From assembly GCF_030867145.1 (NCBI RefSeq), contig NC_134436.1, positions 8,122,001 through 8,186,000 of the forward strand: a DNA stretch of 64,000 nucleotides. Direction: 5' to 3'. The notes beneath the pieces were generated by a model. That model was not told the DNA's origin and ran no database searches. It worked only from the letters and a program-made list of their open reading frames with translations. Of the stretch, positions 1 through 13,800 are shown in pieces. Within the stretch, counting starts at the first letter, position 1. The number at the start of each line of letters is the position of its first letter. The position numbers and the translations under genes are program-made. The DNA comes from Opisthocomus hoazin (Eukaryota; Chordata; Aves; Opisthocomiformes; Opisthocomidae).

Positions 1-1809
1 ATTTGCATCACTGTTGGCGGCTTGGTTTGCTCTAAAAATAGAGTTGTGCTTTTAGCGTGCTGGGAACTGGGGAAGCTTCAGCTCTTGCACAGTCACTCTC
101 CTGTCCGAGCTCAGGAACACTGTGCGCCAGCTCAACAGGGCTTGTTGGACATCAGGTCTGAAATGAGGACAGCTAGAGTTTCCCTCAGCTGAGCTGTTGA
201 GTGAGTCTGCTGGGTTCTTCTAAGTGAAAATCACTTTATCTTTGTGAAGACTTCTAGTGGTTCACCGGTCATCCTCCTGGCTCTTTGCTACAGAGTTTTT
301 CCTTTCCTGTTTTGCTCCGTGAGTACCATGCTCATGTTTCACCAGTCCCATGTCTTGGTATTCAGTAAACGATGTGTTCTGATAAAGATTATAATAAATT
401 ACAGCACTGAGTATAGTAATAAAAGTAGGCAGAGTATATATAGGCTATTGTGGAAGAAATTAGTTTCTATTCTGCAGTTTGGGGAAAAAAAAAGGAATCA
501 TGCATCTGTTTTATGTAGAAATATCCTTATCATGCTGTGGTATCGCTTTATTCTCAGATGAAAAAGCCATAGAGTTTTGAGCAGGAAAGCCTTTGTTATA
601 GGTGGCATTGTCCAAAAGAATCCAGCGATAATGGAAATAATCCAAAGTTTAGAGGTAGAATAATAAAATCATGGAAGTTCTGTAAGTTTTTTGATGAGTT
701 TCTTCAGTCTGTTGCACTGATGACTGAGAAGTCAGAGCAAAGCAAGCACCGAATTTGAACAGGTATGGATGTGAAGTGCCTTGGAATCCTAACCTTTGAG
801 TGGAAGTGTGAAGAAAAATGCTGTAAGAAACAGGTCTGTTCCTCTAGCCCAGCTTGCTACATTTTAAGGTGCTTTAAAAACATTTCTTGCTACTAAGCGT
901 GTTTGATTTTAAGGTACTTTTAAAAAGATTTCTTTCAAAGTAGTCTCTGCCTTTTGGTTGGTGTCTGTTGCCACGTGTGCCGGAGTACACAGAGACTTGC
1001 AGTAAGTGTGGTGTGGGAACCCTCTTCTCTTCAACAGACCCAGTAATTTCTAGGCTTTGCAGAGTTTTGAGCCTGTTGGTGTGTCCTCATGCTAAAGATG
1101 TTTATGTTTTTGAGGCAGCTGGTGAGCGTTCTGGGGTTCTGTGAAGTTGCATGCTGCTCCTGTGGAATGTTCCAGTATTGGCCATCGGGCTTTATGAATT
1201 GTCGCAGAACGAGCAGTTAATTCTTGACATCTGCCGTGCCGAAGTGACTGCCAAGTCGCGTTGGTAGTTGACAAGGAAATAAATATTGATAGACCCTAGC
1301 AACAGGTACTCCTGAGAACTCTTGTTCTGGGAACGCTTAGGCTGTGTCCAGCATTATTAATGTTGTGATAGCATTTGAGGTTTATTTATAGGATTTGTTT
1401 GCGTCTTATCACCATCTCTCAGGACTGGAACGCGTGAACAGGCTTTGCTGGGCGAGGGCATGGACATGTGTATCACACACCCTTCTCTGGTGACTCCTTT
1501 CGACATACAGCAGATGCTTCTCTGTCCAGATCTCAGGGGCAGCTGGTGTACACCAATGTACAGCATCTCGAGTATGTGCTCATATCTAGAATCTCGTACG
1601 TTCGCTATTTATTTAGTTGGAACGACTACTCCAGAGCTATCTACATAGAATTGTGTCAGATACAAAAATTTGTTTTTAGTAGTACACTAGCAAAACATTC
1701 ATAGAGCAGATCCTCTGAGAATCCACCAGATAAAACTAGCTTGCTTGTATTGTGAAAGCACTGACTCTTGTGAACACTGTAAGTAGACAATTTTATATTC
1801 TCATTGCAG
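1..1809 (+). other. intron of the DLC-family gene, upstream of its SAM exon
   Basis: I see no exon, RNA gene or repeat family that I can support here. The stretch is moderately AT-rich and ends in a good acceptor (TTCTCATTGCAG) at 1809. The following exon opens with two bases that complete a codon, so at least one coding exon lies before position 1. Confidence 0.6.
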
Positions 1810-4800
1810 AAATTGAAGCCAGAGAAGCCTGCGACTGGCTGAGAGCTGCCGGTTTTCCCCAGTATGCTCAGCTGTTCGAAGGTACGATCCCAAAGACTCG
1901 ATGCTTTCGATGGAAGCACTTCCCAATTCTGTAATATCTGTGTAACATGCAAACCTGCAGGAAATCAGCAACCCGGGGTGTGTTCCTGCAGGAGTGACAT
2001 CTTAACTGGGTTAGCATGGGCTCTGTAGAATTCTGTAAGGGACCAAATCTTGTCTGGTTATTGTTAGACTGCAGCTCAGCCAAAGGTCTGCTTTTGTGAT
2101 TTTTAGTTGCTTATGATTTCGGCAGGCTCTTTTCCTTGGAGCGCTGGGATTTTTTCCCGACTCACTGATGGCACGCAAAATCAAAGGCTCTCCAGCCTGT
2201 GGCCTTGAGCAAGGTTGTTCTACTGGTGTTTTGAAAGAGAAAGTTGGAAAAAAATCATCTTACAATCCTAAGTTTTTAAAGCAGATACTCAGAGGCAGGC
2301 AGCCACAGTCAAACAATGCAATTTCAGCAGGTTTTCGTGTTGCCAAAGCTACAAAGAGCACTTGTTACTTGTGCAGGAAATGTGGATTTGTTGAGAACTC
2401 GTATAAGTTTCAGACAACACTTGTTCTTATACATTAAAACTGTTCTTCAAAATATGTTTATTCTTACAGACATTGAATGTAACGAAAGCTAGTCTGTTAT
2501 TACGGGAGAACTACAGTTAAAAGAACTAGCAGCAACTTCTGCCTGCTCTTGTTCCCAACTCCTCTGTTCATTGCAAAATCAAAAATTAGGAGTCGAGCAA
2601 CAGAGCCCAATTTGAAAGCTGTATGCTGTGAAACACGACGTCTCATGGAAATGCTTCTTGTTTGACTACAGCGGGTTTTATTATATGGGCTGTCAAACTT
2701 CTGGGTTTTTTGGAAATGTATGTTGTCATGCTTCTGAATAACGAATCCTCTGTACTACCTCGCTGGTTACGCGGCGTCCTGACTTTGCTAGGCAGGTGAA
2801 GTTTAAAGAGTAAGCCAAGAAAACACTGATGGATCTTACCATCCTCATCTGCCAGGTTAAATCTCAGAAGCTGAAACGTTGAACTCCAGGCCTGTGTAGC
2901 GATGAGCTTGAAGCACAGCATGACTCGTCAAAGAGCATATCTCATGTGCTGTTTGTACCTTGCCGTCAGCAAAAGCTCATGTAAAATGCTCCTACTTTGA
3001 TGCTGTACTTGAAGGCAGAATTTTTAGAGAACCTAACCAACTCAAAACTTTAATTTTGTGCTTCTTGGCTATCGTATTTAGTCACTGTAAGCTCCTGGAA
3101 GGGCAGCCAACGCTTGTCGACCTGTAGCGTGTGACAGCAAATAGATACCTAGATTTATCCTCCCACTTGCTCTAAGGAACTGATCCTCACTTCCTTGAAG
3201 GACATTTGTGTGAATATATAGAAATAGGTGTAGATTTATTTCACCTATGATAAATAGATTGCAAAAGTCAAAGTCTTTGCAATTGTAACTCAGATTTCAG
3301 ATTCAACTTCTTTGTTTACAGATATGCAGTTTCCTATTGATGTAAAAACTGTGAGGAAAGATCATGAATTTTTAGACGAAGATGAGATTGAATCACTATT
3401 CAGGTAAACATTAATTATGAATCATTTTTAATACATCCAGGCTCCATAGTTATTTATCATTCACCTTTTCATACTTCAATTTTTGTCAGAGATGAACCAA
3501 GTCGCCAATGCTGCGACTGAAGGAAGTCACTTAAGCACATACTTCAGTACCACTGATGTTGGTTGTTTTAAGAATTTAAAGGTAAAGCAAGCACATGTCT
3601 GCAGGTCTTCTTCAGCCAAGGTCTCAGTGACGCTATACTAGGTGTCAAATCTGTCTTTTCTGTGAGGTGAAATGTCTGCGGGCTGAGGAAGAATAATCGG
3701 TTCCCTGCAAGCGTAGGGTAGCAGGACAGTTGGCTCGTTAGCATTGCATCTTACAGAGTGCAGGGACTTCCTCTGACTACTGAGCTCTCATCGAGCAAAA
3801 TTTTCAACAGCAAAAATGATGTGCACAAGAGAGACATTTTCTGTTTTCTTTTCCTGAATATATTATTGAGTGAGGAGCAAAGGCATTGATCTAAAATTAC
3901 AGTTTTGCCACTGCTGTTCACAGCACACAAGTGGAGTTTCTTCGTCAGTGCAAAGTCGGACTCAATGTTTTTTGGCCTCTCCCCGTGTAAGAGTGCCAGG
4001 ATAGCACAGAGGCACTTTGCTTTACTACTGACTGCAGTTCCTGAAGCCTTCTCATTAGGAGATTGTTTAGCAGACAAAGTGAACTCCAGACTATCCGTGG
4101 CCATCCCACCAAGAGATGCATTTAGAATTTCTAACTCTTAAGGGCCTGGGAAGTTCCTTTTCTGGCAAATCGGTTTGGTCCTTTGCTGTATTGTTACGTC
4201 ACCTGAATTCAAATTCTGCATGTAACGAGAGCTCTTTGCATATACATCTCTGGTGCACAGACGCCTTCGGATAGAGTTTGTTTCTCAACATGACTTCCGT
4301 CGTAAGCGTTCCTGTCAGCGTGCCTCCCTGTTGATGCCAAATATTTGTTTGACAGTTATGTGACTGACTCATGTGGGGCCTTATTGATTCCACAAGTTTT
4401 AATTAAAATTATAGATAATAAAGATAATAAATCCTTCCAAGGACAGACATTATGCCTTCATTTGTTTTTTATTTTTTTTAAGAAGCCCACTCAGAGTTTC
4501 TTTCATTTTCATAATCTTAAATCCATACACAGTTTTTCACAATCATTACAGTTCATCATATGATTTTTAATTAACTGATTAATTATGGTCCTTTTCTCTA
4601 ATTTTAAGATGGCAGAACTGGAACTGTAAACATCATGGGGTTGTTAGTTGGTGCTGGTTTTGGCAAAATGGATGGAAATCCTCTAACATCATGTCAGTAT
4701 TTGACACCGATAATGAAGACTCTGTGGTAGAAGTTCACAACTAGTTCGGTGCGTGTACGTTTACAAGAAATAAAATAGTTTATATGCAAAACTTCTGTCT

Positions 4801-4881
4801 GTTTTCTCATACCCTAGACGGTTGAATACACTGAACAAGTGTGCATCAATGAAAGTGGAAATAAGCCGACACAGGAAACAG
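1810..4881 (+). CDS. SAM-domain exons of the DLC-family gene
   Basis: Three exons, 1810-1881, 3322-3403 and 4818-4881, encode the N-terminal SAM domain. The first carries [19 protein letters not shown], nearly identical to the DLC1/STARD13 SAM helix. The second reads on through FPIDV and ends ESLF. The third gives [20 protein letters not shown], the family's SAM exit sequence. Splice phases are 1, 2 and 0 at the three donors. In DLC1 this domain is reported to bind EF1A1 and restrain the RhoGAP domain; whether this paralogue does so is unknown. The introns (1882-3321, 3404-4817, 4882-6151) show nothing else I can name. Confidence 0.9.
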
Positions 4882-7800
4882 GTATGTTTATAAAACACAG
4901 TTAATTTTCTCATTTAATATGTGTTTAGCTGTAACATAAAAACTGGTTTTTAAAAGGTCCGTTAAGGATTAGCAATTTCTGATCTTTTTTTTCTGTTCTT
5001 TTCCATCCTGCAAAGCTCTTCCACTTGCATTTTCTGCTGAAAACATAGTAATGGAGATCAAAATTATGTAATGTTCATTTTGTAACTTTGTAAGGTAGGT
5101 TAGGGGTGGGTTTTGAAACAGTTTCTAAACATAATTTGACACTTATTACTGTCCAATAGTTACACCAAGGCCCCACCTCAGTGTGCCTTTTATTGCTTTC
5201 CTAAGTCGTTTCACGTCTTGTGTAAGGCCTGAAAGTGAAATTTCCCTCTTACTGACTGAGCGAAGGATAAGAAATGAAGGTGGCCAATCCAAAGGGTGTC
5301 AGCCAATGTCAAATGTCCAGCCAACAGAAGGTGGATAGGTTTTAGCTGTGCTGGCTTTGTCCTCTCCTGCAAAAAAAGAGAGTTATAGCCACAACTTGGC
5401 TGATTAACACCAGGATTGTAAAGACTCTTAGATACCATGGAATAACTGCAGGACTAGCGAGAAAATAATGCCATCTTTTGGAAAAATGTCTAGTTTTTTG
5501 GAAAGTTCCACTCGACCATCAGGAAAGAAAGAGGCATGAGCGGGTCCGCAGAGAAGAGGCAGGTCGTTCCCATCCCCAGAGCAGTTTGCCGGCCGCCCGC
5601 CCGCCCGGTGTGGGGACAACATGGCAAACAGAGCAGCTGGGGCAAATGGCCAGTGAGGCTGGGGTCTCCACGAGGACGCAACAGATGTTGGTGCTGCCAC
5701 AATCCTGCAGCCAAATGCTTCTGTATCTGAAAGTGGATGACTTTTGGTCACAGAAGTGTGAAAGTGTCTGATGGGGTTGGCTTTAGGAAAGGCCATGTAA
5801 TACAATTTTCTTTCAAAACCGATTTGAATCTTGAATTTTGAATTCAAAATGCATTTGCCGTGAAAGAGAATTTTTCATCCTCAGGTCAAATCTGTCACCT
5901 TTTCCTGTGGTAAACTTACCAGATTTGTCAGCATGCTTGGGAGCAAGCTGTCAGCATGTTTTTCAACTAACAGAAAAGAGCTCAGGGCAGACCTTCAGTA
6001 ACTGAATGATTGCATTGCCTTATGTTGGTCTTGGGGGTTTTGGAGGTAGCGAGATAAGTTAAGTTCCTTTTTCTGTTGCTTGTTTTGGTCATCTAAAGTT
6101 TGCCATACTTTGCCCTTGAACTGTACTTTTTTTTTTTTCTTCCCTTCTAAGAGCAATGACTCTGAAGATGATGAACCTTGTGCAATAAGCAACAAGTGGG
6201 CTTACGAAAGATGCAGTCAGAGATGGTCTCGTATCGGGAGCCTAGAAGGTTTCCCCGGAGAGGAAGGTGCTAGTGCATCGCTCCCAGGCAGTCCAATGCT
6301 GAAGAGCACCAGCAATGAGGCTGCTGTCCTGGATCACGACGAGAAACATGACGTGTCCTCGATTCACAGTACTAGCAGTGGTGATAGTGACACTGCTAGC
6401 TTCCCAAAACCTTTTGAAGATGTGGAAACCAGCACGAGTTCCTCAAAGTGTTCCTCAATTAAAGTGGCTTCACTGGACTCTACCTTCAGCTGTTCTTCTC
6501 CTCCCAGTGACTTTTTAAATATTACCAGTGAGGAGAAGATTTTGGATAAATCACCACACAAAAAGAGGAAGAACCTTCTAAAGAAAATGGAGAAGTTGCA
6601 TTTAAGGAGCAGCAACTTAAGGAGTGGTCAGTCAAAGGCCAAACCCACAATAGGTGAACCTGTTCTTCTGGAAGGACTTAGTGAAGAAAAGATGAAGAGG
6701 CTGAACTGCGTAAATATTTCTGACCTCTCTGGCATCCAAACAAACAATGTTTCCTTTTCTTCCCAGACCTGCAATAGCAGCAACCAGTCTGAAAATAGCA
6801 GCACAGTGAGCACTCCAAGTCCTGTTATAAAATCACGAAGTCACTATGCAGGAAGGGGGGTGTACGCAGAGGACTTGGATTCTAGCAAGCTCTTGCTGTG
6901 GAATGACCTATCTCAGCAAAACCTGAAAAATGACATGAAGTTACAAACGAACCAGATGTTTCAAATACCACCAGGCCATAAACCTGGCACTTTCCCCAAA
7001 ACACTTCCATACAGTTCCCTGTCTCCCGTGGACAATTCTTCCGTGAACTGGAGGACGGGGAGTTTTCATGGGTGCAGAAGGAGCCAGAGCGGAAGCAGTT
7101 CCAAGGACTCCAAAGCCCCCAGGAGTCCCCTTTCGTGTGCAGATAACAGGCTCAGTGTATACGACAACATGCCCAGTATTGAATTTGATAAGTTGGAGGC
7201 AATGGAAGGTGGTGATGATGATGTTTTTTCAGAAATGAACAGTGTTATAGAAGATGTCAATGGTCTCAAAAAGTTGGTTGATCAGTGGACCCAGAAGTTC
7301 TCAGATGATGAGGATTCGGGCTCTGCCAGTGACTTCACCTCTTTGTATCCATCCTCACCTAAACAAATCTGTTTTGAAACAGAGGGCTCAGCAGCAGACC
7401 TCCCAACCACTGAGGAAGAACTGGGCAAGGAGATCAGTGCTGCAGACCTGGCATACATGACAGAATCTAAAAAGATCAACAGGTCAGCCATCCTTGGGTT
7501 TCCCTAGCAGACTGCCCTTGGGAACCTTTCCTCGTTGATTCTCTCCACTCAAAATGTAATTGCTTTTCCAGAACAAAGTCTGCTTAAGCACGTCTGTTCT
7601 GGTTAGCAGGGTCTGCACCGCTGGTGCCCGGTACTGCTGGTCTGTAGGCACTCTGGTGTCTACATCTGCTCTGACCTCTGTCGCAAGCAGGGCACTCACA
7701 ATCTGCATGAGCACTTCGATATTTGGAGTCAGACTTTGTGGTTAGCTTGCTGTATTTCTTGCTGAAACAGTTTGTATTGCTAGAGTACCTCCTGGATGAG

Positions 7801-10800
7801 AAGGACCTTGTTTAAGCGCAACAAACCACGTGGTGCTTGGGAACTGCAGGTCGTGTAGAGTCCTAGGCACTTCACAGATGCAGGCAGAAAACGAACAGGG
7901 ACAATGGGAATAGTCCTAAGCTTGAACAACATTTATCCCACAGGCACGGGACGCAACACTGGCCTGCGGAAGAGAGCGTGACCTTGGGAAGCCTTTCCAT
8001 CCAGGCTGGCAGCCAGTCAGCTGCCCAGCTAGCCCGGACACAAAAGCTGGCTTTGCTGAAACTCACTGCTCTGATGGACAGATACTCCCCGTCCAGCAAG
8101 CAGGGCTGGAACTGGTAAGTGGGCTAATGCTAAAGCAATCTGCATTGGAAAGAGAGGATTTGCTGTCAGCTGGTGAGTTTCCTTGTCTGCCTAGACCACA
8201 CGTGTCCAAGATGAGGAATTTCATCCTGTTAAACCGCTGGCAGCTTCATGGTTAGTTCAATGGCTCCGGGATTTCCTCTGCTGTGGGCTGCGCTCCTCGC
8301 TGGTGGTTAGGTTGTCACTGATTTTAAAGCACGTTACAGGTTTAGAGCTGCCCATTTGCAGGGCTTTGTCAGAGGTCCTTCACAGAGACTGCAGGACCTG
8401 AGGGGAGAGCTGGCTGGGCTGGGAATCCGTCTCTTCGGCACCACGTCCCTGCTTGAACTGAAACAATGACAAAGTCACTCCTGGGGCTTGGAAATACCCG
8501 TTAGCATCTTGTGATAGGGATCTGCTACTTGAATGCAAAAGGCAGTGAAAAAAGCCTGCGGTGTCCTAAAGGGACGGACCATATTTCACATGAGGATGTG
8601 TTATTAAAGCTGATTTCAGCTTTGAAATCAGGGTGTCATTCCTGTAATTGTCCTTAGCGATTTTCTCTACATCTCACAATGATATGTGTACAGGTACGTG
8701 GCAGAATTTGGGGATGCGGAAGGTCTAATTAAATCCTTTCCAGCGCACCTAATTAACGTAGCAGGCGGAGCTGTGCTGCAGAGCTAACAAGTTGGATGCC
8801 CTGGGTTTTGTTTTCAGGACTATACCAAAGTTCATTAAAAAAATAAAAGCCTCTGACTACAAGGACAAGCATGTGTTTGGGGTTCCTTTGCTTCTGAACG
8901 TCCAGCGAACCAGCCGCCCGCTGCCGAACGGCATACTGCAAGCGCTGGACTACCTAAGAAGCCACTTTCTTGACCAGGTACGAGCTTGAGGCAGCCCAGG
9001 GCAGCTCTGTTCCATGGCCAGATCTGCTCCAGGGAGCCAACCTCCGCTTCCTCGCCAAAACTGTCTGCAGTCGGGTCTCGTGATGCAGGCAGTCAAGCTG
9101 TCTTCTCCTGGTGAGGCAGCAGTTTGCTTCCTTGGGAGGTGAATCGACCACACGATGTCGTTATTCCCTCTGTGTTCTGCTGGGAGTGCCAGAGCTAACG
9201 TGACAATTAATCTTGGTTCAGCTGAAACGTACCACTGAGCAGAGATAAAGCATATTAGAGCAGCGCCTGTAGCATCTTCTGCCGGAGCTCAAATCCGCAT
9301 TTAACCACTACGCGGAGGTGTGTGCGCGGCAGTGAAAGCGTGTGCTCCATATGCTATTTCTGTAGCACAGGGGGTAGAAATGGGAGACCCCGTGACACGA
9401 GATGTTCGTTAAAGAAAGGGCTTTCATTTTCCTGTGCTTTGCAAGTGTAGAGGTGCGCAGTGCTATGCTGCAGCACAAAAATGGGTGCGTCCTGTGACGT
9501 TACAGGGCGGTTCGGTGGCACATGCTGGAGCGTGAGCTGTCAGCTTCTTGTGCAGGCAGCATGGTAGCTACTCAGTCGAGATAAGTAAACCAATGAAAGT
9601 AAATGCTGGCTCAGTGGCACACGGTGAATCTTTCAGCAGAAGCTTCGTGGAGGTCGAGTTCACGGGAAGCTTCTAAATCTAGGTTTTTGTCTGAAACTAG
9701 ATTAATATTCATACTAAAAATGAAATAATAATTTCCTTCAGAATTGCAACTGCCTTTTGCGAACCTGTAGACGTGTTAGATGCACCAGACACATCCGATG
9801 TTAAACCCGAACCTTGTGGTTCTCCCAGTCTGGGTTGGTTTCTCCAGCATGGGCAGCAGTGTACGTTTGCTGTCGGGTGAACACACATTGGCGCGCTCCA
9901 AAGTTAGAGCACAGGCTGCTCAAGCAACCAACAGCTGTCAATAGGAATTATTTTAAAAGTAAAAAAAGGTGAATTTTACAGTAAATAAAAGCAAGCAAAC
10001 AAACATGAGAACTGGTATGTCTTCCACAGCCAGTTCTGTGGGCATCGGTCATGGTTTACCTGGAAGGAAAGTCCGTGCTGCTTCTAAAAATACAAAAATA
10101 TTTTGACGTTAGATCCCACTACCATGGGATCCTAGCTACCAAAAGGAAAGTGAAGGATCAGCTGTTTGTCAGAGGTTTGATTCCTGGTGAGTCCTCTCTA
10201 TGTCATTAATATTTTCTTTCACCTGTAGGTTGGCCTGTTCCGAAAATCCGGTGTTAAATCCAGGATTCTGTCTTTGAGAGAAATGAATGAAAGCAACCCG
10301 CACAACGTGTGTTACGAAGGGCAGTCGGCGTTTGATGTGGCCGATATGGTGAAGCAGTATTTCCGAGACCTCCCCGAGCCTATATTTACCAGCAGGCTCT
10401 GTGAATCCTTCCTCCACATCTACCAATGTAGGTCCCAAAAGCTATAATTTTCCAGTTCCTTGAATATCTTCATAGTCAGCTGTGCAGGGCAGTGGCCAGA
10501 CTAGGACCAGCGCTGTGTCCCCGTGTAGACAGAGGAGACACGTCGAGAAACTGAAATCTGGCGCTGAATACAGGTTTAAACAGGCTCCATCTCCAGAACT
10601 TTGCCCTCAGGGAATTCACTTTCAAAAAGCAGCTGGGTTGAGGGGGAATTCGCTGTGGGGACTTACGATGATGTTGCTACAGGCAGGTTGCTGCTTCTTC
10701 CGAGAAAAGGTTTTGAAAGTCAAAGTGTGGGATCTCTGAGCGGCCTGGCTTTCAGCCTGTTTGATGTGACTTTTATTGATCTGAGTACACGAGCTACTGC

Positions 10801-13800
10801 CGTCCTGTGCACCGTGCAGGTTCGCGAAAGTTTGATTGGGTTTTATTTTTTAACCTGTCAGGCTTTTAGAATCGAGTTATTTCTTTGTTTGATGCAAGTT
10901 TTCTTTTCACCTCCTCAAATCCTTTTTGTGAGGATGTCCGTGATTCCTACGTCCAAGGGATGTGGAACTGTTTTTTTCCATTGATTAGAACTTGGCCACT
11001 TTCCACCCCCCCGCCTCTTGTTTTGGGGTAGAAACAGCGAACAACTGAATTCTACTCACCCTACTCACCCATTTTGTGCCACGTGTGACTTGAGCAAGTA
11101 CCCAGATTAAATTACTCTGTCTTTAGGAGATGAGAAATGTGCTGCTTTCACCAAAAAGCATGTTTTGTGTGTGCTCTGCCTGTGTGCGTCTACTTGAAGG
11201 GGAAGTGCTCTTCTACCCGTTGTAGTGGTGTAAGCTGGAGAAATCCTGGTGGTCGGGCGGTGAGTGGCAGGGTGAACCATACCGGCTGGCCCTTCGGAGC
11301 TGCTTGGGCACACAGGTTCACCGGGCTTCGATGGGAATTAAAAGCTGTTGGCAGAGTATCGTTCTCTGAATTGAGTTACCTGGGAGTATCTGGTCTCTTC
11401 ATGTCAGAAGCTGAAAGGAAAGGCAGCAGAGTAGTGATCTGCTCCAAAGTATCCTTCCAGAGCAGTGTTTTACAGCTAGACAAGCCCTTGTTTGGGTTGT
11501 GACCAGCGCCGGTTCAGGATAAGTTCTTTAGCACGGTGCTCATGATGAATTGCAAGCCAAGCACCAGCATCACGAGGGGTGAATGTGCCTCTTGACAGGT
11601 GGTGGGAGAGAACCGCCCTGGTGTGATGTGACTGTGACAACGGCCTTTGCCTCGTCTGGCGTGAGCCGGGGTGGGAGGAAAACAGCTGAACCTACAGCTT
11701 CAGTGCCCTGCTCGGGGCTCTGGTGATGGACGCTTCCTCGGCACCTCACATGCGTTTTTCATCACTTTTTCTGTTTTCAGATGTGCCAAAGGATCAGCAG
11801 TTTCAGGCTGTCCAGGCTGCTATTCTCCTCCTCCCAAAGGAGAACCGAGAAGCTTTGAAAATCCTCCTCTTCTTCCTGCGAGACGTGGTGGCTTTTGTTG
11901 AGGAGAACCAGATGACCCCAACCAACATCGCCGTCTGTCTGGCACCTTCACTGTTTCACCTCAACACCCTGAGACGGGACAGTTCCTCCTCCTCCACTAG
12001 GTATGAGCGCCTTGATGCTGGCATTGCTGCTGTCCGTAGCGTCCTCGGCTGGAACAACGCTTTCTCTAGCTGGCCTAGGATCCGCGTCTGCTTTTAACGG
12101 CGGAAGTAGTGTGTGCATCTTGGGGTTTGTCTCAGACAGGGTTGCTGAGGTCCCACGGTGATCCAGCAGCTCCCTGCCCAGTGCAGAGAGCAGCGGTGAG
12201 GCTCCGTTGGCAGGCTCCTGGCGAGCCCGCGTGCGAGCCAGCTTGCGTCCCCCACCGCTGCAGCACTCGGCTGCCTGGGAGCCCAGCACGTGGCCGCTGG
12301 CTGCACCCAGGTGGTGATGGCCGTTGCGAACGCAGCTCCTGCACTGGTGGCCTCTGCCCTGGCACAGCTGTAAGGCCCAGCAGATACCCGGCAGATCGCT
12401 GGAGTTGCTGGCACTCGTTCTGCTGGGTGAGCAGGGGATCGTTCCTGCCAAACTGAGCCACAGGGATCCCGTAAATTTATCTTCACAAGTATCTGGGTTG
12501 CGTAACATCCCCTGTTTGTACGTGCGGGCAGGAAGGTGCCCCCGGTCCAAAGCAGACAACCTCTGCGAGCATCGTGCCTTATCTGGTCTCCTGAGGCTGG
12601 GCTGTTGGCTTCTCTCCGTGCTCCTGCGTACGGACAGACACGTATCAGGGCAGAAAAGGAGAGCTGGCTGTGATGGAAACATGGTGCACCCAGCAGGGTC
12701 CATCGCCTCCCACGGGGACCGCAGGATGAGGCTCCAAGCAGAAGCTGCCAGCTGTGCTGCTGGCGTCTTTCGGGACAGCACAGAGAGGGGGAAGCAAACG
12801 CTCAGCACTGCTCTTGCGAATGGCACGAAGCGTCTGGAACCGCCTCGCGCTGCCCAGCTCTGCGCGGGCCAGGGAGCCGGGGGGTCGTGTGAGGGCAGCT
12901 GGGATGCGATGGAGCTGCAGCAGCCACGGCTCCTTCCCGGGTCGCGGCTGTGTTCGGGCGCCTGGGAGCCGTCCTTTGAGAGCTGCTGTGCCGCTTTGCT
13001 TTACACAAACGTCACGCTGGGAGAGTAGGACCGAAAATAGAAACGGGGTTTTCTCTGTGTTGTCACCGTTCAGAAGCCAGGATGCTTTGAAGCTTCAGCT
13101 TTTTTGTAACCGGGCATTAACGCCGTGGTGCAGGGCTCTGACTTCAAAGGGCAGGAGCTGACAGGTCCGACTTCGAGGAGCGGCGCTGAGGACGCTTGTC
13201 TTCCACCTGATTTCCAAGCCACTTGGCAGGAATGCACACAGATAAAAGTATCGGACCAGGATTAATGATGTCATGTAATGATGATGAATTAAAAGAGGGG
13301 ACTGTTTTTGAAAGGCGTTTGGGGGCTGAAGGATTTAAAAGGATCTACACAGTATCTAAGGAGTTTGGTATTTGAAGGCTGCACACGAATCAGTTTGGGG
13401 TCACTGCTGTCCTGGCCAAGTGCGTGACGATGCGTTTGGGGAATATAAAGCCTTGGCTTGCCTTTCTCGGGCATCTCAGGGTACACCAAGAGGAGTGTGG
13501 CCAGCAGGTCAAGGGAGGTTCTCCTTCCCCTCTACTCTGCCCTAGTGAGGCCCCATCTGTAGTACTCTGTCCAGTTCTGGGCTCCCCAGCTCAAGAAAGA
13601 TGAAGAGCTACTGGAGAGAGCCCAGCGGAGGGCTACGAGGATGATGAGGGGACTGGAGCATCTCTCCTGCGAGGAGAGGCTGAGGGAGCTGGGCTTGTTC
13701 AGCCTGGAGAAGAGAAGGCTGAGAGGGGACCTTAGAAATGCCTACAAATATCTGCAGGGTGGATGTCAGGAGGATGGGGCCAGACTCTTTCCAGTGGTGC

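Noticed and set aside
5428-5847. Overlapping open frames on both strands (97-139 codons) in an intron of the DLC-family gene
   Set aside because: Local GC-rich patch with mirror frames. No splice-consistent exon and no similarity to the family.
11948-13028. Long open frames on both strands (up to 292 codons) in the intron after the third RhoGAP exon
   Set aside because: The DNA is GC-rich with few stops, the frames overlap on opposite strands, and the translations show no family resemblance. The first part is antisense to the real RhoGAP exon.
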